Shown here: in pieces, positions 19,840 to 28,662 of the stretch
Position numbering within the stretch: the stretch's first letter is position 1
How the letters are laid out: each line of letters begins with the position of its first letter
Source: Chitinophaga pinensis
Lineage (GTDB): Bacteria > Bacteroidota > Bacteroidia > Chitinophagales > Chitinophagaceae
Assembly: GCA_902167325.1 (NCBI GenBank)
Contig: LR632930.1
Coordinates: 3,534,001 to 3,598,000 of the forward strand
DNA length: 64,000 bases
Direction: 5' to 3'
Notes under the pieces: model-generated
Told to the model about the DNA's origin: nothing
Database searches by the model: none
Seen by the model: only the letters and a program-made list of their open reading frames with translations
Program-made: the position numbers and the translations under genes

Positions 19840-21543
19840 ATGAAGAAATATTACCTGATCCTCGCCGTAGCACTGGCTGCCGCAGGATGTCAAAATAAAC
19901 TGAAGGAACAACCGCATGCCCTCATCACACCCGAATTCCTCAAAACGGCACAGGGCTTCCAGTTAACGTACGATGCATGCTATGCAGGCGGACGTACAGT
20001 GTGGGGAACAATGGATTTCTTCTTCCTCACCATTCCCGGTACCGATGAGTTCATTTCCGGGAAAGACGGTGGCAGTGATCTGAACCGGTATGCCAGCGGC
20101 TACACACCCGGCACAGGCACGATGCTGAATGTCTGGCGGCCCATTTACCAATACATCAACAATTGTAACGGACTTATCAACGCCGCGCCTTCCGTAAAAG
20201 GCCTGGACGCAGAAAAGAAGAAGCGAATGGTGGCAGAGGTTAAATTCCTGCGGGCCAATTACTACTTCCAGCTGGCGCAGCAATTTGGCGACCTAACGCT
20301 CACCACTGAGTTTAATACCGCTCCCAAAACGAGTGCCGACAGGCATCCGCTGGCACAGGTGTACGACCTTATTGTGGCAGACCTGACGGAGGCAGTGAGT
20401 ACACTGCCTGCCGGCCCGGGGGTAGACGGTGTTTTGCCTGGTAAAGCGCATAAAGCAGTGGCCATGCACCTGCTGGCTAAAGTACTCCTCACGCGGGGAT
20501 ATAGTAAAGCAGCAAAGCCGGATGATTTCACCAAAGCCGCGCAACTGGCGGCAGATCTCATCACCACGGTAGCACCGCAGGCAGGACTGGCCCTGCAGGA
20601 TGATTTTGCGAATGTGTTTAAAGAAGGCAACGAGGCAAACAGTGAAGTGATCTGGACGGTGCAGCACACGGCAAACCTGCCCTATAATGGGCCTAATAAC
20701 AGCAGCGGGCACGATAATATCCTGAACCACCTCTGGGTGCCTCAATACGAGAACCAGGAAGGCATGCAGCGCGATGTGAAGTACGGCAGGCCTTACATCC
20801 GCGTGGTACCTACCCGCTGGCTGACGGATACGGTGTTTAAGGAAAGGGTCAATGATACGCGGTATAACAAAACATTTCAGACCATGTGGCGCAGTAACAA
20901 CGGGGCTAAGTTGCCTAAGTGGCCCACGCCGTTGCCACCGGGCGCCCCTGCGGGAGCAGTATCCGGTCAGCCTAAGTTTGGCGTAGGCGATACCGCCATC
21001 TGGATGCCCGGCGTGGATGTAACGGATGCGCAGATCAAAGCAGCGCCCTATGCGCTGATACCGCCGCAGAAGTATTCCACGGCTATGAGTCCGGCCATGA
21101 CGAAGTTTTTCGACACCAAACGGCAGGATATGAATTACCCCTCCATCCGCCCGGTAATTGTGTACCGCCTGGCCGATACCTATCTTATTGCGGCGGAAGC
21201 CTTACTGAAGGCCGGAAGGGCAGGGGAAGCCGTTCCTTATATCAATGCCGTACGACGCAGGGCAGCTTACCCTACAGGCAATGCGGCAGCGATGGAAATC
21301 ACAGCGGCTGACGTAACGATAGATTTCATACTGGATGAGCGTTCCAGGGAACTGTGCGGAGAGCTGACCCGCTGGCCCGACCTGGTGCGTACCGGCAAAC
21401 TGATAGAAAGAGTGGTGCTGCATAATACCGACGGACAAAAGAACATTCAGGCGCGCCACATACTGCGGCCTATTCCGCAGGCACAGATAGACGCAACTAC
21501 TACCGGGCCGGAATATCCCCAGAACCCCGGCTGGGACGATTGA
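19840..21543 (+). CDS. SusD/RagB family outer-membrane lipoprotein
   Basis: A 567-residue lipoprotein; the signal peptide ends with the lipobox AAAGC (Cys17). Classical RagB/SusD features are present: YINNCNGLINAAPSVKGLDA and AEVKFLRANYYFQLAQQFGD in the N-terminal half, and VYRLADTYLIAAEALLKAGR with FILDERSRELCGELTRWPDL in the C-terminal half. It binds the substrate at the cell surface for the SusC barrel encoded just before it. The second half contains a Pro/Gly-rich stretch (PTPLPPGAPAGAVSGQP), probably a surface loop. A strong terminator follows 20 bp after the stop codon. Compared with the first SusD (14578-16194) it belongs to a different subgroup, so the two pairs probably handle different ligands. 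Confidence 0.94.
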   Translation: MKKYYLILAVALAAAGCQNKLKEQPHALITPEFLKTAQGFQLTYDACYAGGRTVWGTMDFFFLTIPGTDEFISGKDGGSDLNRYASGYTPGTGTMLNVWRPIYQYINNCNGLINAAPSVKGLDAEKKKRMVAEVKFLRANYYFQLAQQFGDLTLTTEFNTAPKTSADRHPLAQVYDLIVADLTEAVSTLPAGPGVDGVLPGKAHKAVAMHLLAKVLLTRGYSKAAKPDDFTKAAQLAADLITTVAPQAGLALQDDFANVFKEGNEANSEVIWTVQHTANLPYNGPNNSSGHDNILNHLWVPQYENQEGMQRDVKYGRPYIRVVPTRWLTDTVFKERVNDTRYNKTFQTMWRSNNGAKLPKWPTPLPPGAPAGAVSGQPKFGVGDTAIWMPGVDVTDAQIKAAPYALIPPQKYSTAMSPAMTKFFDTKRQDMNYPSIRPVIVYRLADTYLIAAEALLKAGRAGEAVPYINAVRRRAAYPTGNAAAMEITAADVTIDFILDERSRELCGELTRWPDLVRTGKLIERVVLHNTDGQKNIQARHILRPIPQAQIDATTTGPEYPQNPGWDD

Positions 21544-21563
21544 TGAATAGCATATAATAAAAA

Positions 21564-21596
21564 GATCCGCCCGGTTCCGGGCGGATCAATTTTTTT
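21564..21596 (+). terminator. Strong Rho-independent terminator after second SusC/SusD pair
   Basis: A 10-bp perfect stem from GATCCGCCCG (21564-21573) to CGGGCGGATC (21578-21587) with a GTTC loop is followed by a T run to 21596. Confidence 0.92.
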
Positions 21597-21621
21597 GCGT
21601 TTGGTTCGGGCTGTGCAGTAA

Positions 21622-21744
21622 TCAGCGGGTAGCGGGCACTTTCTGCGTACGCATACGCTGCATGTACTTACGGGCGAAATGCGCCAATAATACTACGGAA
21701 GCAATGCATAGACATGCCAGTTTGAATAATAAGCCGGTTTTCAT
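21622..21744 (-). CDS. Putative 40-residue single-pass membrane microprotein
   Basis: A small ORF read leftwards from an ATG at 21744 to a TGA at 21622. It starts MKTGLLFKLACLCIAS, has one hydrophobic segment (about residues 4-22) and a basic tail (ARKYMQRMRTQKVPATR), as expected for a small inner-membrane protein with its positive C-terminus in the cytoplasm. It lies 61 bp downstream of another ORF of the same build on the same strand. No family is recognised. At this length chance cannot be excluded. Confidence 0.4.
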   Translation of the reverse strand: MKTGLLFKLACLCIASVVLLAHFARKYMQRMRTQKVPATR

Positions 21745-21805
21745 AGGTATAGGGATTATAAGTTTACGAATTAGGTGAAAATGCTAAAAGTGAAGGAAAA
21801 TGTGC

Positions 21806-21961
21806 TCAGGACATTACCCGCCAGGATTCCAGGTGTTGCGAAAACCCTATACAGGTATCTTTTAACCTCCGCATATCGCGCTGCTCCTTTTTAACAAGCA
21901 TTACTACGATAACAGCGATCAGCAAAACAGATACGACGATTCCAAAAAAAATAGTTTTCAT
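21806..21961 (-). CDS. Putative 51-residue single-pass membrane microprotein
   Basis: Read leftwards from an ATG at 21961 to a TGA at 21806. The N-terminus MKTIFFGIVVSVLLIAVIVV continues into a basic cytoplasmic part (LVKKEQRDMRRLKD). The hydrophobic segment followed by a basic stretch is a clean single-pass signature. It sits in tandem with the 40-residue ORF at 21622-21744, between the SusD terminator and the parE promoter. Function unknown. Confidence 0.4.
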   Translation of the reverse strand: MKTIFFGIVVSVLLIAVIVVMLVKKEQRDMRRLKDTCIGFSQHLESWRVMS

Positions 21962-22636
21962 CAGGATATCGATTTAAATGTCAGGAAGATTTGCCGTAAT
22001 CCAGTGTAAATATAGATATTTTATTTATATAACTAATTATTTGAATAGAAATTTTATTGGTATCGAATTCACATGGATTTCGTTCAATAAAGTATGCATT
22101 TTTTGATAACGCGTTATGGTACGAATGGGGGATTTTACCCCTGCGGCCCCGGCGCAGCAGATTGACAGTGCCCTTTTACCCGCTTTCTCACCCATATTCA
22201 CCGCGAATAAACCAGGTAAGAAGTGAGGTAGCAGTTAGCATACTCCAGGGATAAAGAACGGATAATGCGTACTTAAAGCAGGGTATAGGCTGGGAGCACC
22301 TGCTCAAACCCGCTGCAGTAGCAGCCCTGTTACAATACTGTGTAGTAAAAGATGGCTATAAGTAACCATTAGGATACTACCTGGTAAACAAGAAGTAAGA
22401 CAAAAGTAAATAGTAAATAAGGTGGTTGTAAAGTATACGCAGGTATAGCGCTTGGTCTGACGGAAGGGGAAGCCCGGTAGTACAGGGCTGCCGGAATTAG
22501 TGGCAGCATGCTGAAATGAAGATAAGAAAAAGTTGGGGTAAAATGCCTGATCCTTACCACCGCTGAACATCAGGGTGGTGGATAAATCCATTTAGGGTTG
22601 AAAATCAATGCAGAAGGTATAGTGCATAAAATCTAC
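21962..22636. other. Intergenic region before parE, no gene seen
   Basis: About 675 bp, visibly AT-rich in its first 130 bp. ORFs on both strands here (22057-22254 plus, 22304-22591 minus) have no signal peptide, domain or start signal, and the region is probably non-coding. No repeat or RNA structure was recognised. Confidence 0.4.
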
Positions 22637-22666
22637 TTGGCATATTCCGCGAATCCTTTATTTTTG
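22637..22666 (+). promoter_or_regulatory. Bacteroidota-type promoter for the topoisomerase IV cluster
   Basis: A TTG at 22637-22639 is separated by 19 bp from TATTTTTG at 22659-22666, which matches the -7 consensus TAnnTTTG. Transcription would start near 22673, leaving a leader of about 85 nt before the ATG at 22759. This argues against the upstream in-frame TTG at 22681 as start codon. Confidence 0.65.
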
Positions 22667-22758
22667 CCAACGACCGGGTTTTGCTAAAAGATTTAGTAAG
22701 GGGCCGGGGCACACCCCACCCCAACGGTTTAATCATCAACAGGTTAACAGTCAGACTT

Positions 22759-24657
22759 ATGGCAGAAAACAAAGAGTTGTTCAATACCTATACCGAGGAT
22801 TCCATCCGCTCGCTGGACTGGCGGGAGCACATCCGCCTCCGTCCGGGTATGTACATTGGTAAGCTTGGCGACGGCAGCAGTCCCGACGATGGTATCTACA
22901 TTCTCATTAAAGAGGTAGTGGATAACTGTATCGACGAGCATATGATGGGCTTCGGCAAGCAGATCGAGATCAAGGTATCGGAACACAGTGTAACCATCCG
23001 CGATTATGGCAGGGGCGTTCCCCTTGGCAAGGTGGTGGATGTTGTGAGCAAGATCAATACCGGCGCCAAATACGACAGTAAAGCCTTCCAGAAATCAGTG
23101 GGGCTGAACGGTGTGGGTACAAAGGCGGTTAACGCCCTGTCCAGCTACTTCAAAATATCCTCCGTTCGTGAAGGCCGTATGAAAACCGCCGAGTTCGAGC
23201 GGGGTATACTGGTGAAAGACCATAAGGAGAACGATACAAGAGATAACAACGGGACCATTGTAACGTTTACGCCAGACGATACCGTTTTCAAGAACTATCA
23301 CTTCATCCCCGATTTCCTGGAGAACCAGATCTGGAACTATTGCTTCCTGAACGCAGGGCTTACCATCCAGTTCAACGGGCAGAAGTATATCTCCAAAAAC
23401 GGGCTGCTGGATCTGCTGCAGCGCAAAACCAATCCGGATGATCTCCGTTATCCCATCATTCACCTGAAGGGCGAAGATATTGAAGTGGCCATCACCCACG
23501 AAAACCAGTACGGCGAAGAATATTACTCATTCGTAAACGGCCAGCACACCACGCAGGGCGGTACCCACCTCGCGGCCTTCAGGGAAGCATTGGTGAAAAC
23601 GGTGCGTGACTTCTATAAGAAAGATTACGATGCTACCGACATCCGGGCGTCTGTATGCGCCGCCATAGCAGTGCGGGTACAGGAGCCTGTATTCGAAAGC
23701 CAGACCAAAACCAAACTGGGATCGCTCACGGTTTCGGAAGGCGGACAGTCGATGAAAGCCTTTGTACTGGAATTCCTCAGCAAGCAGCTGGATGATTACC
23801 TGCACCGTAACCCTGCCGTGGCCGAAGCACTTAAAAAACGTATCGAGCAAAGCGAAAGGGAACGGAAAGAGCTGGCCGGTATTAAGAAACTGGCCAATGA
23901 GCGCGCCAAAAAGGCCAACCTGCACAACCGTAAACTGCGCGACTGCCGCTTCCATCTTAACGAAGAGGCAACAGGCAAGCAGAAGGAAGATCAGGAAACC
24001 AAACAGCGCGAAACCACCATCTTTATTACGGAAGGTGACTCTGCGAGCGGGTCCATCACCAAATCCCGTAACGTGGAAACACAGGCAGTATTCAGTTTGC
24101 GCGGTAAACCGCTGAACTGCTACGGTCTTTCCAAAAAAATCGTATACGAAAATGAAGAGTTCAACCTGCTCCAGCATGCCCTCAACATCGAGGAAGGCCT
24201 GGAAGGGTTGCGTTATAACAACATCGTGATCGCTACCGATGCCGATGTGGACGGTATGCACATCCGGTTGCTCATGCTCACCTTCTTCCTCCAGTTCTTC
24301 CCCGATCTGGTAAAGAACGGGCACGTGTTTATCCTCGAAACGCCGCTGTTCCGCGTCCGTAACAAGCAGCAAACCATTTACTGCTATAGTGAAGAGGAAA
24401 AGCAGAAGGCAGTGAAGAAACTGGGCAATAAACCGGAGATAACCCGATTCAAGGGTTTGGGTGAGATCAGTCCGGATGAGTTCGGGCAGTTCATCGGTGA
24501 CGATATGCGCAAATCTCCCATCATCCCGTCTCAGGAAATGCCTGTAGCGAAGATGTTGGAATATTACATGGGTAAGAACACGCAACACCGGCAGGATTTC
24601 ATCATCAGCAACCTCCGTTATGAGAAGGATCTGGTGGAAGAAACCGCGGAAGCATAA
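22759..24657 (+). CDS. parE: DNA topoisomerase IV subunit B (type IIA, ATPase subunit)
   Basis: A 632-residue GyrB/ParE-family subunit that drives ATP-dependent strand passage and decatenation of daughter chromosomes. The GHKL ATPase has [10 protein letters not shown] (Mg-binding Glu/Asn region), DYGRGVPLG and [11 protein letters not shown]. The transducer domain follows. The TOPRIM domain has EGDSASGS and [10 protein letters not shown], and the C-terminal part has [17 protein letters not shown] chose the ATG at 22759 ([14 protein letters not shown]) because a promoter lies just upstream and the upstream TTG frame adds 26 residues unlike the family. The partner ParC gene lies 1.3 kb downstream with two small genes in between, an uncommon spacing. 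The paired ParC-like subunit favours ParE over GyrB. Confidence 0.93.
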   Translation: MAENKELFNTYTEDSIRSLDWREHIRLRPGMYIGKLGDGSSPDDGIYILIKEVVDNCIDEHMMGFGKQIEIKVSEHSVTIRDYGRGVPLGKVVDVVSKINTGAKYDSKAFQKSVGLNGVGTKAVNALSSYFKISSVREGRMKTAEFERGILVKDHKENDTRDNNGTIVTFTPDDTVFKNYHFIPDFLENQIWNYCFLNAGLTIQFNGQKYISKNGLLDLLQRKTNPDDLRYPIIHLKGEDIEVAITHENQYGEEYYSFVNGQHTTQGGTHLAAFREALVKTVRDFYKKDYDATDIRASVCAAIAVRVQEPVFESQTKTKLGSLTVSEGGQSMKAFVLEFLSKQLDDYLHRNPAVAEALKKRIEQSERERKELAGIKKLANERAKKANLHNRKLRDCRFHLNEEATGKQKEDQETKQRETTIFITEGDSASGSITKSRNVETQAVFSLRGKPLNCYGLSKKIVYENEEFNLLQHALNIEEGLEGLRYNNIVIATDADVDGMHIRLLMLTFFLQFFPDLVKNGHVFILETPLFRVRNKQQTIYCYSEEEKQKAVKKLGNKPEITRFKGLGEISPDEFGQFIGDDMRKSPIIPSQEMPVAKMLEYYMGKNTQHRQDFIISNLRYEKDLVEETAEA

Positions 24658-24684
24658 TATATTAAGCAGAAGAGAATACCGACA

Positions 24685-25539
24685 ATGATATTGCATATTG
24701 TATTCGGGCAGCAGAGTGTCGCCAATCTGAAAGCGGCATTTGAACTGGACCCGCAGCTGGAAGGGGAGATTTTAAGTTTTGAAGACGATCTGGCAGTAGG
24801 TCCGCTCTTCATCCTCGACACGCCCGACGGGCGCGCGGCACGCCGCGACTGGTGGAATGCCGTACAGGAAATTACCGTACCGCAGCCGGCAGAAGGGGAA
24901 ACAATTCCCCCGCCGGAAGATCCCATCCGCAGCCTGAAAGGGCGGCTAAGGGAGGAAGAGGAACTGGTGATCTGGATATGGGCAGGGCAGAACCCTACCG
25001 ATGTATGCGGGTATTACTGGCTGATCAGTCAACTCGACCGCTTCTCCGGCCGCATCCACCTCATTTATCTCAACAACCTGCCTTTCCTGAATGAAAAGAA
25101 CGGCGTGTTTTATCCTACCCACCTCCACCAGATATTGCCCAAGGAATACCTGAAGGCGCGCAAACTGGCGCGGGAAGTATCCTTAGCGGAGTTTGAGCTG
25201 GATGGGGATGAATGGCGCAGACTGATGAATGAAAGTGCAGGCGTACGCCTCCTGGAAGGGGGGAAGAAGATCCGCGGCGAAGCGGCTAATTACTACGACA
25301 AGGATTTGCTGGCGGCAGCAGGCAAGGAGTTCGCAAAAGCGAATAAGGCTGCCAACGCCGTGATCGGCAAAATGAAATACCCTGTGATGGATCATTACCT
25401 GAACTGGCGCCTGAAAGAGCTGGTGAAGGAGGAAAAACTGGAATCACGTGGGGAACTGAAATCTTTGAAAGATTACGAAATCAGGCTGCCGGGTGGCGGT
25501 GGAGAATCCGAAGCACCCGCAGCTGCAGAAAATGCATAA
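24685..25539 (+). CDS. DUF1835/DUF3658-type protein
   Basis: A 284-residue cytoplasmic protein. The N-terminus MILHIVFGQQSVANLKAA with SFEDDLAVGPL fits the DUF1835 family, in which a Rossmann-like half (lHivfG…s…lk) is followed by a DUF3658-like helical half. The second half here has EFELDGDEWRRLMNESAGVR and a basic helical tail that may bind nucleic acid. The extreme C-terminus is a low-complexity GGGGESEAPAAAENA. The biochemical function of the family is not established. It starts 27 bp after parE and ends 3 bp before the cupin gene, so it belongs to the parE-parC transcription unit. I would not infer a role in topology from position alone. Confidence 0.75.
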   Translation: MILHIVFGQQSVANLKAAFELDPQLEGEILSFEDDLAVGPLFILDTPDGRAARRDWWNAVQEITVPQPAEGETIPPPEDPIRSLKGRLREEEELVIWIWAGQNPTDVCGYYWLISQLDRFSGRIHLIYLNNLPFLNEKNGVFYPTHLHQILPKEYLKARKLAREVSLAEFELDGDEWRRLMNESAGVRLLEGGKKIRGEAANYYDKDLLAAAGKEFAKANKAANAVIGKMKYPVMDHYLNWRLKELVKEEKLESRGELKSLKDYEIRLPGGGGESEAPAAAENA

Positions 25540-25542
25540 CCG

Positions 25543-25944
25543 ATGACACAGCCAGACATCCAGCCTATGCCGCTGGCAGGGGAAGACGACCGGGGCAGCA
25601 ATTACCTTTGGGAATGCTTCCGTACCGGTACATTCATCCTATGCTACCGCAACGCCGGCAGCAGCAGTGGTCAGCATTACCATCAGGGTAATTCCGATTA
25701 CAAGAACCCGGAGATCATGTATCTCCTGAGTGGCACAGCTGAGCTGCACTGGTGCCCGCTGAACGAATCGGAGATCCGGATGGATATCGTGAAGGCACCT
25801 GCAAGGGTAGAGATACCCATTAATATCTGGCACCAGCTGATCGCCGTAACGGATTGTTCTTTCATAGAGCTGAACACGATGGATGATGTGATGATCGATT
25901 CCGTTCGCGTGTGGCGCGAAGATTTCCTGGCAGGGAAACGATAG
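25543..25944 (+). CDS. Small cupin-like protein
   Basis: A 133-residue protein with a single cupin-like beta-barrel. The segments SSGQHYHQGNSDYKNPEIMY and LSGTAELHW correspond to the first cupin motif (two histidines and a glutamate), and INIWHQLIAVTDCSFIELN resembles the second, with its His. This would be enough to hold one metal ion. No catalytic assignment is possible, as small cupins include isomerases, dioxygenases and sugar-binding proteins. It begins 3 bp after the DUF1835-type gene and 24 bp before parC, which makes a common operon almost certain. Confidence 0.65.
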   Translation: MTQPDIQPMPLAGEDDRGSNYLWECFRTGTFILCYRNAGSSSGQHYHQGNSDYKNPEIMYLLSGTAELHWCPLNESEIRMDIVKAPARVEIPINIWHQLIAVTDCSFIELNTMDDVMIDSVRVWREDFLAGKR

Positions 25945-25968
25945 ATTTTACTTTTCTGAATTTAGTAT

Positions 25969-28509
25969 ATGAGTAATACAAACGAAAAAGCGGACGAATC
26001 ACTGCATGGCGCAGCGCACGTAGATGAGAAATACAAGGACTGGTTCCTCGACTATGCCTCCTACGTTATTCTGGAGCGTGCGGTACCCGGTGTGGAAGAC
26101 GGACTGAAACCCGTTCAACGCCGCATCCTGCACGCCATGAAGGAAATGGACGACGGTCGTTTCAATAAAGTAGCCAATGTTATCGGGCAAACTATGCAGT
26201 ACCATCCGCATGGCGATGCCTCTATTACCGATGCCATGGTTAACCTCGGGCAGAAAGAACTGCTCATCGATATGCAGGGTAACTGGGGAGATGTGCGTAC
26301 GGGAGATGATGCGGCGGCTGCGCGGTACATTGAGGCACGCCTCTCGAAGTTTGCCCTCGATGTAGCTTTCAATAATAAAACTACAGATTGGCAGCTGAGC
26401 TACGACGGCCGTAAGAACGAGCCGCTCGCTTTGCCCATGAAGTTCCCGCTGCTGCTTGCACAGGGAGCAGAAGGCATTGCCGTGGGCCTCAGTACCAAGA
26501 TCCTTCCCCATAACTTCAATGAACTGATCGACGCTTCCATTAAATACCTCCGCGGCAAGAAATTCGAGCTATACCCGGATTTCCTCACCGGCGGTATGGT
26601 GGATGTCGCCAACTATAACGACGGCAGGCGCGGTGGTAAAGTGCGCGTTCGCGCTCACATCGAGGAAAAGGATAAAAAGACCCTCCTCGTGAAAGACGTT
26701 CCCTATGGCGTTACCACTACCGGTCTCATGGACTCTATCGTGAAAGCCAACGATAACGGTAAAATAAAGATCAAGAAGGTAGTGGATAACACCGCGGCGG
26801 AAGTAGAGATTGAAGTACAGCTGGCGCCCGGTATATCGCCCGATATCACCATCGATGCCCTCTATGCATTCACCGACTGCGAAGTATCCATTTCCCCCAA
26901 CGCCTGCGTGATCGTAGACGATAAGCCGGTATTCATCGGCGCATCCGACCTGCTCCGCCGTTCTACAGACCTTACCAGGGAATTGCTGGGTAAGGAACTG
27001 CAGATCCGCCTTGCCGAACTGGAAGAGAAATGGCACTACACCTCGCTTGAAAAGATCTTCTTCGAGAAAGGGATCTACAAGGAGCTGGAAGAAAAACATA
27101 AAGACTGGGAAGCCGTACTGGTGGCTATTGATAAAGGCTTCGGTCCGTACAAGAAACTGTTGAAGCGTGAAATCATGCGGGAAGATATCGTGAAGCTCAC
27201 GGAGAAACCCGTACGCCGCATCTACCGCCTCGATATCAATGAGCTGAACGAACAGATCAAGAATATCGATGCAGAGATCAAACAGGTGAAGCACGACCTT
27301 GCCAACCTGACCGATTTCGCCGTTGCTTATTTCGAAACACTGCTCAAGAAATACGGTAAAGGCCGCGAACGCAAAACTGAAATCAAAACCTTCGATACCA
27401 TACAGCAGCAATCAGTAGCTATCGCCAACACCAAGCTGTATGTAAACCGTGCAGACGGCTTCATCGGTACCTCACTGAAGAAGGATGAGTTTGTAGCCGA
27501 TTGCTCCGATATCGATAATATCATCGTATTCCGCCGCGATGGCGTGATGCTGGTAACGAAGGTGGCCGATAAAACCTTTGTAGGTAAAGACATCATACAT
27601 GTGGACGTATTCCGTAAGGGCGACGAGCGTATGACTTACAACATGATTTATGTTGACGGTAAAACCGGGTACAGTCTGGCTAAACGCTTCAACGTAACCG
27701 GTATCACCCGTGATAAGGAATATCATCTCGCGAAGGAAGATAAAAGCTCCAAAGTGCACTATTTCACTGCTAACCCCAATGGTGAAGCAGAAGTAGTGAT
27801 CGTGAAGCTCAGTTCCAACTGCGCTGCCAAGAAGAAAGAATTTGATTTCTACTTCGAAACCATTCCCATCAAGGGCCGCAGCTCCATGGGTAATGTGGTG
27901 ACTAAATGGCCCATCCGCTCCGTGAAATTCAAGGAGAAAGGCGTATCTACTCTCAGCGGACTGAAGATCTGGTACGATGATGCCGTTGGCCGTCTTAACA
28001 CCGACCAGCGCGGCGTGTACGTAGGCTCTTTCGAAGGGGATGATAAGATACTGGTGTTCTATAAAAACGGTACATACGAACTGACCAACTTCGAACTCAC
28101 CAACCGGTATGATGCTGATGATGCGGTGTATATCGAGAAGTTCAACCCGGAAAGGATCGTATCAGCCGTATACTTCGATGCCGACAAGAAGCAGCATAAT
28201 ATCAAACGCTTTAAGATAGAGACGCAAACGCTCAACAACAAGTTCTCCTTCATCAAGGAAGGCGCGCAAAACCGCCTCGAACTGGTGACCACACAGGCAG
28301 AACCCGTGGTATTACTGCGCACCGGCAAGAAGAAAGACCCCGAAGAAGAGGAAATCTCACTGCATGAAGCTTATGAAGTTACCGGCTGGCGCACAGTAGG
28401 GCATAAGATAGCCGGAGACGACTTTGTGAGCATAGAACTCATAACGGAAGATGAGGAAGCCGAGCAGGAAGATGACGAAACCGGCAATGTGCAGGGCGAA
28501 TTGTTCTGA
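25969..28509 (+). CDS. parC: DNA topoisomerase IV subunit A (type IIA, breakage-reunion subunit)
   Basis: An 846-residue GyrA/ParC-family subunit that cuts and rejoins DNA with ParE. The active-site tyrosine is Tyr120 in AAAARYIEARLS; the winged-helix and tower regions follow (GLKPVQRRILHAMKEM and YHPHGDASITDAMV). The C-terminal region has repeated beta-pinwheel-like segments (VVTKWPIRSVKFKEKG and YVGSFEGDDKILVFYKNG) but lacks a GyrA box of the QRRGGKG type, which supports ParC rather than GyrA. It ends with an acidic tail (EDEEAEQEDDETGN). It is the last gene of the parE-DUF1835-cupin-parC group and is followed by a strong terminator. Confidence 0.93.
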   Translation: MSNTNEKADESLHGAAHVDEKYKDWFLDYASYVILERAVPGVEDGLKPVQRRILHAMKEMDDGRFNKVANVIGQTMQYHPHGDASITDAMVNLGQKELLIDMQGNWGDVRTGDDAAAARYIEARLSKFALDVAFNNKTTDWQLSYDGRKNEPLALPMKFPLLLAQGAEGIAVGLSTKILPHNFNELIDASIKYLRGKKFELYPDFLTGGMVDVANYNDGRRGGKVRVRAHIEEKDKKTLLVKDVPYGVTTTGLMDSIVKANDNGKIKIKKVVDNTAAEVEIEVQLAPGISPDITIDALYAFTDCEVSISPNACVIVDDKPVFIGASDLLRRSTDLTRELLGKELQIRLAELEEKWHYTSLEKIFFEKGIYKELEEKHKDWEAVLVAIDKGFGPYKKLLKREIMREDIVKLTEKPVRRIYRLDINELNEQIKNIDAEIKQVKHDLANLTDFAVAYFETLLKKYGKGRERKTEIKTFDTIQQQSVAIANTKLYVNRADGFIGTSLKKDEFVADCSDIDNIIVFRRDGVMLVTKVADKTFVGKDIIHVDVFRKGDERMTYNMIYVDGKTGYSLAKRFNVTGITRDKEYHLAKEDKSSKVHYFTANPNGEAEVVIVKLSSNCAAKKKEFDFYFETIPIKGRSSMGNVVTKWPIRSVKFKEKGVSTLSGLKIWYDDAVGRLNTDQRGVYVGSFEGDDKILVFYKNGTYELTNFELTNRYDADDAVYIEKFNPERIVSAVYFDADKKQHNIKRFKIETQTLNNKFSFIKEGAQNRLELVTTQAEPVVLLRTGKKKDPEEEEISLHEAYEVTGWRTVGHKIAGDDFVSIELITEDEEAEQEDDETGNVQGELF

Positions 28510-28529
28510 TAATCAATGATTTATTATAA

Positions 28530-28564
28530 GGGCGCAAAGGATTTACCTCCTTTGCGCCCTTTTT
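28530..28564 (+). terminator. Strong Rho-independent terminator after parC
   Basis: A 12-bp perfect stem from GGGCGCAAAGGA (28530-28541) to TCCTTTGCGCCC (28548-28559) with a 6-base loop is followed by a T run. Confidence 0.93.
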
Positions 28565-28662
28565 GTTGCTATATGCGGATTATCCTTTATTTTTAAGAAG
28601 GGCAATACCTGCCCGCTATTTGCTGAACCTGTTTTTAATTCCTGACCCTTGAACCTTCGCCC

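Noticed and set aside
22304-22591. 95-residue minus-strand ORF before parE
   Set aside because: No signal peptide that fits, no domain, no start signal, and it sits in a region with overlapping ORFs of similar poor quality on both strands.
23527-24696. 389-residue minus-strand ORF opposite parE
   Set aside because: It lies over the TOPRIM-containing part of parE and the sequence shows only shadow composition rich in Phe, His and Leu.
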